From NCBI RefSeq assembly GCF_000203935.1, contig NC_008577.1:3782001-3846000 (forward strand): a stretch of DNA of 64,000 nt, given 5' to 3'. The stretch is from Shewanella sp. ANA-3. GTDB lineage: Bacteria > Pseudomonadota > Gammaproteobacteria > Enterobacterales > Shewanellaceae. Positions 56,614 through 63,357 of the stretch are shown one piece after another. The notes under the pieces were generated by a model. That model saw only the letters and a program-made list of their open reading frames with translations, did not search any database and was not told the origin of the DNA. The translations under genes and the position numbers were made by a program. Within the stretch, counting starts at the first letter, position 1. Each line of letters begins with the position of its first letter.

Positions 56614-58882
56614 GCCACATTCATTGCCAGCGAATCCTCTCCCTCGCTGGAAAACCAAATTCAAACAAACCAGCCTGATTGGGTTAAGTCTCTTCTCCCC
56701 CGCACTGTTAGCCTGTGGCCCAGACTTTCCGCTGCAATTAACCCAAGACAGGCAAAATAACCTAAGCTATTTACCGCAAACCAGCTTTAGCCAACAACTT
56801 AGCGGTTTAGCTAAACCACTGGCTTGGCAGTTTCAAGATGAACCTGCGGCGCAGGAATACCTCTGGGACGAGGTGCATAGTCGCTATCTTTCCCAGACTC
56901 GCGCCTATGAAAACAGCGAGTTATCCGAAGCTCAGCTCGCGCTTGTCAATAGTCTGCGTGATGCGCAAAGCTTGGCAGAGGCCGAGCAAATCGCCGCGCA
57001 GTTAAAAGAGGGCTTAGCGCCCGCCTTAACCTGGTACAGCCTTGGTGCCATGGCGTTTGATCTCAAAGAGTACGATAAGGCCAGCGATTACTTCAAAAAA
57101 GTCATCGCCCTACCTGACAGTGAGCGCGCGGGTCGCAGCCTGTGGGCGCTGTATAGCTTGTCTCGTATCGAGCTGATAAAGAGCAAAACCGCCAGCGATA
57201 ATAGCCATTTTGTTCAAGCCAATACTTACTTGCAGCAGCTACAAACTGAGGTGACCCAAGGCGCCGCCGATCCGCTACGCTTGAGTTTGGCAGGCCTTGG
57301 CGAGCAGGCTTATATTCTGCTGCATCAAGGCCAAGCTCAAATTGAAGTCACTCGTGGGGAATATGAGCCGCCGAAAATTGATGTAGCCTTAAATCCTGCC
57401 ACCTTAGATAAGGTCATTGAACTCTATGCCACCCAGTCGGTGCAGGGTGACAGTAGCGGTTATGATTCGCTGTTGATGTTAAGCCGCAGCTTAATGTCTA
57501 AAAATATCAATGAACTAAAACCATTGTTACAGCAGCCGAGTGTGCAACAGTTGCTCATTGCCTACTGGCAGAGCAGTGCTAATGATTTCGCCTTCGACGG
57601 ACAACTGATGGACATGGGCCAAAAGGTTGCCGAAATCCTCACCGTATTCCCAACCGATGGCGTAGTACTGAGCCAGGGCGATAAGTTAGCGGCGATTTAC
57701 TACCAATTGGGTGACTATGCCAGCGCCGAGCGCATGCTGGCACTCGCCAAACCGAGCGGCTTAACTTGGTGGCTCACGGCGAAGCTTATGCTGCAAAAGG
57801 GTGATCAAGCGCAAGCGGCTAAGGCCTATGCCCAAGCAGTGCATCATTTTCCAACCGATGCGATTTCAGGTACTGAGCATTTAAATGCTAAGGATACCCA
57901 ACAACAGGCTATCGATGCCGATGCCCAACAAGCCACCTATTGCCGTATTCGCGCCGAGCAGGGCGTGCTATCCCTTGAACGGGGCGAATATGTCGATGCC
58001 CTAAACCAACTGTTCGCCAGTGGCGATGAGTATTGGCAGGATATCGCCTATGTGGCCGAGCGCGTGCTCACCACCGCCGAGCTTAAGCTGTTTGTCGACG
58101 AGCATGTGCCGGTAATGAACTTCGAGTATCCCAAGGACAGCGATTGGTACGACAGTGTCGAGCCACTCAATAATCGCCTGCGTTACTTACTGGGTCGTCG
58201 CTTACTGCGTGAAGGCGCGATTGCCGAAGCGCCAGCTTATTTCAGTAATCCCACACTTAATGCCAATGTGCAGGAGTATGGCAAGGCATTGACCACAGCC
58301 AAGAGTAGCAAGGGCATTGAGAGTGCCCGCGCCTATTGGACTGCCGCCGAACTCGCGCGTCATCAAGGCATGGAAATCTTAGGCTTTGAATTAGCGCCGG
58401 ATTATTCGATTTACGCCGGGATGTTCGACTTAAGGGATTGGTATGCAGCGGATAAGCTCAGCGATAAAGAGCAGCAACGCATCAGCGCCAGCCAAGCGAT
58501 TCCCGATAAACGTTTCCACTATCGCTACCAAGCCGCCGAGCTGGCAAGCAAGGCCGCCGACTTAGTCCCCCACAACAGCCAAGCCTATGCGGCGCTATTA
58601 TGCCAAGCCACAGGTTGGGTGTTATATCGCGATGATGAACTCGCCCAACGCTACTATAAAAAATACGTCGCCAACGGCCCCTTTGTGCCTTGGGCCGAGA
58701 ATTTTGGTACGCAGTGTGAAACCCCAGACTTTGACCGCGCCGTCGAACGGGAAAAAGCCAACCAAATCGCCGAGTGGAATGCGATTTACCACAAACTGAA
58801 AAAGCCTGTGGCCGTTAGCGTTGCCATCATCGCCGCCCTACTCGGCGCTTACGCGTGGCGCAGAAGAAAGCGTAAACAGTAA
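56603..58882 (+). CDS. Large TPR-containing lipoprotein of unknown function
   Basis: A 759-residue protein starting at 56603 (ACAGGGAATTT upstream; the longer frame from 56576 lacks such a site), overlapping the DUF3142 gene by 11 bases. It has a lipobox-like ALLACGPDF after the signal, degenerate TPR repeats (ALTWYSLGAMAFDLKEYDKASDYFKKV; AAIYYQLGDYASAERML), and a single C-terminal membrane segment with a basic tail (VAVSVAIIAALLGAYAWRRRKRK). Having both a lipidated N-terminus and a C-terminal membrane anchor is unusual. Function is unknown; the partner is the DUF3142 protein. Confidence 0.82.
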   Translation: MRHKPHSLPANPLPRWKTKFKQTSLIGLSLFSPALLACGPDFPLQLTQDRQNNLSYLPQTSFSQQLSGLAKPLAWQFQDEPAAQEYLWDEVHSRYLSQTRAYENSELSEAQLALVNSLRDAQSLAEAEQIAAQLKEGLAPALTWYSLGAMAFDLKEYDKASDYFKKVIALPDSERAGRSLWALYSLSRIELIKSKTASDNSHFVQANTYLQQLQTEVTQGAADPLRLSLAGLGEQAYILLHQGQAQIEVTRGEYEPPKIDVALNPATLDKVIELYATQSVQGDSSGYDSLLMLSRSLMSKNINELKPLLQQPSVQQLLIAYWQSSANDFAFDGQLMDMGQKVAEILTVFPTDGVVLSQGDKLAAIYYQLGDYASAERMLALAKPSGLTWWLTAKLMLQKGDQAQAAKAYAQAVHHFPTDAISGTEHLNAKDTQQQAIDADAQQATYCRIRAEQGVLSLERGEYVDALNQLFASGDEYWQDIAYVAERVLTTAELKLFVDEHVPVMNFEYPKDSDWYDSVEPLNNRLRYLLGRRLLREGAIAEAPAYFSNPTLNANVQEYGKALTTAKSSKGIESARAYWTAAELARHQGMEILGFELAPDYSIYAGMFDLRDWYAADKLSDKEQQRISASQAIPDKRFHYRYQAAELASKAADLVPHNSQAYAALLCQATGWVLYRDDELAQRYYKKYVANGPFVPWAENFGTQCETPDFDRAVEREKANQIAEWNAIYHKLKKPVAVSVAIIAALLGAYAWRRRKRKQ

Positions 58883-58890
58883 AAACACAA

Positions 58891-58921
58891 AGCGCCTTTC
58901 TTATCACCAAAGAAAGGCGCT
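58891..58921. terminator. Hairpin after the TPR lipoprotein gene
   Basis: AGCGCCTTTCTT (58891-58902) and AAGAAAGGCGCT (58910-58921) form a perfect 12-bp stem 8 bases after the stop. No plus-strand T-tract, so it is a probable but not certain terminator. Confidence 0.55.
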
Positions 58922-58957
58922 AAAGCAGAGCTGATGAATTGCTGGAGTACAGGGAGA

Positions 58958-59055
58958 ATTGCCATTGTTTTCCCAGTGACACGCCATGAATATGTCCTTA
59001 TAGGCTCGACGGCGGCATCCATGCCGCCAACGGTCACTGTTGCAACAATGGCAAT
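58958..59055. repeat. REP-like palindromic element
   Basis: Nested inverted repeats: outer ATTGCCATTGTT / AACAATGGCAAT (58958-58969, 59044-59055), middle CAGTGAC / GTCACTG (58974-58980, 59033-59039), inner hairpin GGCGGCAT / ATGCCGCC (59011-59018, 59021-59028). It is extragenic and structurally similar to the element at 62107-62219, which suggests a dispersed REP-type family. Confidence 0.7.
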
Positions 59056-59347
59056 CTTTACGACCATCGAACTGTTCATTTGGCTAAAAAGCTAATGCCC
59101 CATTTAGTGTTTCGGCTCGTTAGCTCAATCGAAAATTCCCACACCTGATGCCATACATATTCTTATCTATTTGCCTATGTTTGGCCTTACCAAAAATCGG
59201 CTAACAATGATGGGTATACAGTCATATTTAAATTTAGGTGTTTTGGTATGATTTTTAGACAATATCAGTGCACATTAACTCCATCTGCAAAAATAAAACG
59301 CTATAAAATCAGGTGAATATAGTAACTGAATTTTAGTTAATAGGTTT

Positions 59348-59372
59348 GGAAAACGCGCATGCGCGTTTTTCC
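59348..59372. other. GC-rich palindrome around GCGCATGCGC
   Basis: A near-perfect hairpin, GGAAAACGCGC and GCGCGTTTTTCC around AT, with a core GCGCATGCGC (59355-59364) that recurs at 59459-59468. It lies just upstream of the attC-like sites and has no known function here. Confidence 0.5.
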
Positions 59373-59424
59373 AGATAGTGTATTTGGCAGAAAGCTGATA
59401 AGTTCTTTGCATACAGGTAGTTAA

Positions 59425-59486
59425 CAGTGCGCGTTTTTGCTGGTCTAACGAGATAAACGCGCATGCGCACGAATAAAATGTTAGCC
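59425..59486 (+). other. Possible degenerate attC site at the left end of the cassette array
   Basis: The segment ends in the core site GTTAGCC (59480-59486), where the first cassette would begin. Upstream partner candidates are AGTTAAC (59425 on) or GTCTAAC (59443-59449), and GTGCGCGTTT pairs partly with AAACGCGC/GCAC. The folding is weaker than in the two downstream sites. Confidence 0.35.
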
Positions 59487-59818
59487 GGTTTTCGGGTTTT
59501 ATAGTTTTCGCCGGTAAGGCAACTCATCAAGGATGGTGGCGCTGTTTGGCAGTTCTTCGTTTTAGCCAAGTTTAAATCGCCAGTTGTTTTCGCTGCATCC
59601 CTTCTGATAGTTTGTCCTTAACGTAAATTTTACAGGTGCCAATCACCCTTTGCGGGCAGCGACGCTGCGCGGGTCAGTTGTTGGTTGGTTTTGTTTTTTA
59701 TTTGCACGTGCGCGTCGTTCTTTGGGTTTGCTTGCTGAGCGGTAGCATTGGTTCGGCTAACAAGGCGCGCCACAGTGACGTCAAATCGCTGCGCGCTTTG
59801 CCGCACGTGCGCTAATCG
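59481..59818 (+). mobile_element. Integron-type gene cassette A, apparently non-coding
   Basis: The unit starts after the G of GTTAGCC (59480-59486) and ends with an attC-like site whose first seven bases, GGCTAAC (59755-59761), are the exact reverse complement of GTTAGCC, as expected when one cassette carries matching ends. No convincing reading frame was seen. Internal segments (GGTTTTCGGG near its start) recall sequences of Vibrio-type cassettes, but this is from memory. Confidence 0.65.
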
Positions 59819-59824
59819 TTATGC
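59755..59824 (+). other. attC-like recombination site of cassette A
   Basis: GGCTAAC (R''), GGCGCGC (L'', 59764-59770), GTGCGCT (L', 59809-59815) and GTTATGC (R', 59818-59824). L'' and L' pair along seven positions when wobble pairs are allowed. Total 70 bp, within the normal range for attC. Confidence 0.7.
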
Positions 59825-60403
59825 GTAAAAGGAGTGGCCTTGGAGTTTTATCTAAAAAAGTATGGAAACGGGCTTTTTATACTTATAGCAGTTGTTGCAA
59901 TAATACCAAATTTTTTGTACGACACAGTTTTGAATGCACCTTATCACTGGGCCTTTAAATATTTGTCGATTCCAATTTTTGGTTTATCTTTCTATGTTTA
60001 TTTTTACAAATTACCAAAATTTCGACGCAAAGCTGGAAATTTTAAAGGCTTTGCATGGACATCAATGGTTGCAGCATTATTATTGCTATTTAGTGGTGGC
60101 TATGTTCTTTTCTTTAACGCTTGGGTGGGCAGCCAGAAAGAAGTTTATTTATCAGGTACTGTTGTCGAACTTGATACATATAAAAGTACTAAAGGCGGTA
60201 TGAGCTACTATGTGTATGTTCTACTTCCCAACTCAGATGAGCCGGTTAAATTAGATGTATCAAAATCACACTTCAATACATTTAAAGTCGGTTCAGAGTT
60301 TAAGGAAGTATGGATTCGAGGATCACTAGGTATTCTGTATCATCGGCGTTAACGCATAACAAATAAGGATAGGCCGCGCGTAGCCGCGACCTTATCCCAA
60401 GTG
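59819..60403 (+). mobile_element. Integron-type gene cassette B
   Basis: The unit starts after the G of GTTATGC (59818-59824) and ends with an attC-like site opening GCATAAC (60354-60360), the exact reverse complement of GTTATGC. It contains one plus-strand gene that begins 16 bases after the core site and ends next to the attC site, the classical cassette layout. No integrase gene lies in the window. Confidence 0.72.
59840..60352 (+). CDS. Cassette-encoded membrane protein of unknown function
   Basis: About 170 residues from the TTG at 59840, chosen because AAAAGGAG lies five bases upstream; the GTG at 59834 overlaps that site. Three membrane segments are visible (LFILIAVVAIIPNF; YLSIPIFGLSFYVYFY; WTSMVAALLLLFSGGYVLFF), then a soluble beta-rich domain of about 75 residues (VYLSGTVVELDTYKSTKGG; VKLDVSKSHFNTFKVGSEF). 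Codon use is more AT-rich than in neighbours, which fits recent acquisition. I do not recognise a family. The promoter is not visible; cassette genes are often read from outside. Confidence 0.75.
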   Translation: MEFYLKKYGNGLFILIAVVAIIPNFLYDTVLNAPYHWAFKYLSIPIFGLSFYVYFYKLPKFRRKAGNFKGFAWTSMVAALLLLFSGGYVLFFNAWVGSQKEVYLSGTVVELDTYKSTKGGMSYYVYVLLPNSDEPVKLDVSKSHFNTFKVGSEFKEVWIRGSLGILYHRR

Positions 60404-60409
60404 TTGAAC
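60354..60409 (+). other. attC-like recombination site of cassette B
   Basis: GCATAAC (60354-60360), a central hairpin (GGATAGG with CCTTATCC, and CGCG with CGCG inside) and the core GTTGAAC (60403-60409), matching GTTRRRY. The unpaired base in one arm of the central stem is a usual feature of attC sites. Confidence 0.72.
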
Positions 60410-60646
60410 AAGCCCGATGCTGGTTGTGGACACTTTATTATGCAAATAGCGGATTGAGAATGTGTACTGGCGAAGGTCTTATTTTGAAAGAGACTTTTAT
60501 GCAGACATGACCCGCCCTTAGCGAACGAGCTAATATTTTTATCACTTGTTCATCAAGCCGTTATCAAGTCCTCATTCTGTTTGGTTAGCCCGTTATCCTT
60601 ATACTTCTCGCCTTAGGCGGTGATGTTAGCGCCTGTCGGTCGAAGT
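60410..60646. other. Remnant-rich spacer after the cassettes
   Basis: Contains GTTAGCC near 60584, GTTATCC near 60592 and GCCTTAGGCGG with GTTAGCG near 60610-60631, which recall attC ends but do not form complete sites. No reading frame was supported. Confidence 0.35.
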
Positions 60647-61048
60647 TAATAGCGGGGACAGCCATATCTTTTTGTGTTATTCAGCACCTTCAACTAGGCT
60701 TTAAAATATCCTGATTTTGTCTGTGTGGAGTTTGCGATGACTTCGGCAAGAAGACAGCTAATTGATGCTAATTCAACGCCCTTCTACCATGTGATAAATC
60801 GCTGTGTTAGAAGGGCTTTTTTGTGCGGCGAGGATAAGTTATCTGGATAATAGCGGGGACAGCCATATCTTTTTGTGTTATTCAGCACCTTCAACTAGGC
60901 TTTAAAATATCCTGATTTTGTCTGTGTGGAGTTTGCGATGACTTCGGCAAGAAGACAGCTAATTGATGCTAATTCAACGCCCTTCTACCATGTGATAAAT
61001 CGCTGTGTTAGAAGGGCTTTTTTGTGCGGCGAGGATAAGTTATCTGGA
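60647..61048 (+). repeat. Perfect 201-bp tandem duplication
   Basis: Positions 60647-60847 and 60848-61048 are identical base for base by eye. Each copy covers the promoter region, ribosome binding site and the first 37 codons of the RAYT transposase gene. Perfect identity suggests a recent event, or an assembly artefact. Confidence 0.92.
60737..60850 (+). pseudogene. Truncated duplicate 5' end of the RAYT gene
   Basis: The left copy of the duplication starts like the full gene (MTSARRQLIDANSTPFYHVI) but meets TAA at 60848-60850, at the junction with the second copy, after 37 codons. Its ribosome binding site is intact, so a short peptide could be made. It lacks the HUH catalytic region. Confidence 0.85.
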
Positions 61049-61972
61049 CGTAGTTACGAGCATCGACGTGGCTGGATAGTTGATAAAATCAAAGCCTTGT
61101 CTGCGATATTTTGTATCGATATTTGCGCCTACGCGGTGATGAGCAATCACTATCATTTAGTGCTTAAAATAGATGTCGATAAGGCCAAATCCTTAACGCA
61201 AAAAGACATTATCAGCCGTTGGTGCCAAATCACTAAAGGCCATGCAGTCGCGACTAAGTATATGAATGGTGATGCATTAATCGAAGGTGAACGCATGTTG
61301 CTCGATGGCTTAATTACCGAGTGGCATGAACGATTAAGCAGTATTTCTTGGTTTATGCGTTGTTTAAACGAAGAAATTGCCCGTAAGGCTAATCGTGAAG
61401 ATGAGTGCAAAGGCGCCTTTTGGGAAGGTCGTTTTAAATCGCAAGCACTGTTAGATGAGCAAGCCTTGCTCGCGTGCATGATGTATGTCGATTTAAATCC
61501 AATCAGAGCAGGCATTGCCGATTCTTTGCAATCCTCTGATTTTACATCGATTCAGGAGCGAATTAACTCGCTAGATTCACCCAAGCGCCCATTAGCTATC
61601 TCAAAGCTACAAACTGACTTCTCAACTAATGAAGCTCATATTCCCCACAAGTCTCTGGTCCAATTCGATGGCGCAGCTCACCTGAATCAGCAAGTGGGTA
61701 TTCCGTTTCACTTTGCCGATTATCTCGAACTGATTGATTGGACAGGCCGCGCCATCCGCCTTGATAAGAAAGGCTATATCGATAATCAACGACCTAAGCT
61801 ACTCAATGAATTAGGTGTTGCGCCCGATGCGTGGCTCACATCAGCCAAAGAGTTTCGTCGTCAATACAGTGGCATAAGTGGTCGATGGGATAGCATGTGT
61901 GAATTTAAAAAGCAGCATAACAGCGGCAAATGGTGTAAAGGTAAAGCCTCAAGCCAAGCGTTACATCCTTAA
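60938..61972 (+). CDS. REP-associated tyrosine (Y1/HUH) transposase, RAYT-like
   Basis: 344 residues from the ATG at 60938 (GGAG six bases upstream; the GTG at 60926 is less likely). The HUH motif is His71-Tyr72-His73 in SNHYHLVLK, and the probable nucleophile is Tyr183 in MMYVDLNPIRAG. FWEGRFKSQ before it is typical of the group. The family processes single-stranded REP palindromes in host genomes and usually occurs as single copies flanked by such palindromes; matching elements lie at 62107-62219 and 58958-59055. It is longer than the E. coli protein (165 aa), with an added C-terminal region. Confidence 0.9.
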   Translation: MTSARRQLIDANSTPFYHVINRCVRRAFLCGEDKLSGRSYEHRRGWIVDKIKALSAIFCIDICAYAVMSNHYHLVLKIDVDKAKSLTQKDIISRWCQITKGHAVATKYMNGDALIEGERMLLDGLITEWHERLSSISWFMRCLNEEIARKANREDECKGAFWEGRFKSQALLDEQALLACMMYVDLNPIRAGIADSLQSSDFTSIQERINSLDSPKRPLAISKLQTDFSTNEAHIPHKSLVQFDGAAHLNQQVGIPFHFADYLELIDWTGRAIRLDKKGYIDNQRPKLLNELGVAPDAWLTSAKEFRRQYSGISGRWDSMCEFKKQHNSGKWCKGKASSQALHP

Positions 61973-62106
61973 GTTGCTCACGACTCAGCGTTTAGGATTA
62001 TTTTTGTTTATCCGAAATGGAGATAATTTCGCGCAAAACATAGCACGCTTTTGTCCCAAAGCGTGCTATGTATTTCTTTAAAACTTACAGATTACGCCGA
62101 TGCTAA

Positions 62107-62219
62107 ATAGGTGAGCCATGGAGGTTTGCGAGACGACCGTCCGCCCCATGGACGGGGCGGTCGAGCATCCACGGACGGACTCGCTGCGTGTCGATGAGCG
62201 AATACCATGGCTCACCTAT
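62107..62219. repeat. 113-bp palindromic REP-type element
   Basis: Perfect 15-bp terminal inverted repeats, ATAGGTGAGCCATGG (62107-62121) and CCATGGCTCACCTAT (62205-62219), enclose further palindromes: CCGCCCC / GGGGCGG and CCGTCC / GGACGG. It has no coding potential and lies 135 bases after the RAYT gene, which fits the known RAYT-REP association. Confidence 0.82.
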
Positions 62220-62357
62220 AACTCAGCACTTAAATATCGTCTCCCCCAAATTTTATGCCGTTAAGGGAACTATCCAACACATTTTTCCCCCTTCAATTCC
62301 AACTGCATTTCTTTGGAATGAAAACATTTCCTACAGAAACAAGCTAACCCACAGGCC

Positions 62358-63311
62358 TTATGGATTCACCCAATTAACTCGCTCGCCAGCTAGATAAGCG
62401 CTGAGATTTGCCGTTGCGATATTGAGTAGGTTCTGCCTCGCTTCTTTGGTCGCCCAAGCATTGTGTGGGCTGATACTGATATTGGGCGCTGTTAGTAGCG
62501 GATTATCCGCGCTCGGTGGTTCGGTTGAGAGAACATCGACGCCAGCAAAGACTTTGCCCTGCCTTAATGCCGTAGCCAGCGCGGCCTCATCGATTAAGCC
62601 GCCGCGTGCGGTGTTGATCAGTAGCGCCTGCGGCTTCATTAACTCGAGGGTTTGGGCATTAATCAGCTCGGTGGTTTCAGGGGTAAGTGGACAGTGGAGC
62701 GAGAGAATATCGGACTCCTTGAATACCGTATCGCGTGATGTCCAACTCACGCCTTGGGGTAAATCGCGGGGCTGAGTGCGGGTATTGACTAATACCTTCA
62801 TACCGAAAGCTAAAGCGAGTTTAGCCACCTGCTGGCCAATATCCCCATAACCAATCAAGCCTAAGGTTTTACCTTTAAGGGATTGCAGCGGCATTAAAGT
62901 AAAACAAAAGTCACTGCAATTACTCCATTGCCCTGCGGCAACGGCTTGATGGTGCGCCGCAACGGCTTGCGTGTGATGCAAAATATGGGCAAACACCATT
63001 TGTGCGACGGCATCGGGGCCATAGGCGGGCACGTTGGTGACCACTATGCCTAACTCTTTTGCGGCGGCAAGATCCACCACGTTAGTGCCGGTGGCGAGCA
63101 CGCCGATATATTTAAGCTTAGGCAGTTGGGCTAAGGTGTTGGCATCGAGGGGCGTCTTGTTGGTGAGCACAATTTCGGCATGCTGAGCGCGGGGGATAAT
63201 CTCCGCCGAGGGCGTGCGAGCAAAACAGCTAAATTCCCCTAATGCGCTGACCGCTTGCCAGGTTAGATCCCCAGGATTTAAGGTTTCACCATCGAGTACG
63301 ACTATTTTCAT
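62358..63311 (-). CDS. D-2-hydroxyacid dehydrogenase (glycerate/hydroxypyruvate type)
   Basis: A 317-residue NAD-dependent enzyme: Rossmann motif GLIGYGDIGQQVAKLALAFG (about residue 147), catalytic Arg in LINTARGGLIDE, Glu in DVLSTEPP and His in SPHNAWAT. The NAD-binding acidic residue after beta-2 is replaced by Asn/Thr (VNTRTQP), which may allow NADP. It is close to HprA-like glycerate dehydrogenases; the exact substrate is not determinable. Confidence 0.9.
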   Translation of the reverse strand: MKIVVLDGETLNPGDLTWQAVSALGEFSCFARTPSAEIIPRAQHAEIVLTNKTPLDANTLAQLPKLKYIGVLATGTNVVDLAAAKELGIVVTNVPAYGPDAVAQMVFAHILHHTQAVAAHHQAVAAGQWSNCSDFCFTLMPLQSLKGKTLGLIGYGDIGQQVAKLALAFGMKVLVNTRTQPRDLPQGVSWTSRDTVFKESDILSLHCPLTPETTELINAQTLELMKPQALLINTARGGLIDEAALATALRQGKVFAGVDVLSTEPPSADNPLLTAPNISISPHNAWATKEARQNLLNIATANLSAYLAGERVNWVNP

Positions 63312-63357
63312 CTTTACCTCTTAACTGCGTTTGCGCCTTGCCCATAAAGCAGGAAAA

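Noticed and set aside
58849..59079. A 76-codon minus-strand frame
   Set aside because: It overlaps the end of the TPR gene, a terminator and a palindromic element.
59199..59205. Lone GGCTAAC resembling an attC end
   Set aside because: No hairpin or partner core lies around it, so it was taken as chance.
59333..59569. A 78-codon minus-strand frame across the left end of the cassette array
   Set aside because: It spans a palindrome and the predicted cassette boundary, has no ribosome binding site and has an unlikely amino acid composition.
61153..61515. A 120-codon minus-strand frame inside the RAYT gene
   Set aside because: It is a shadow of the transposase gene, which has clear HUH and tyrosine motifs on the plus strand.
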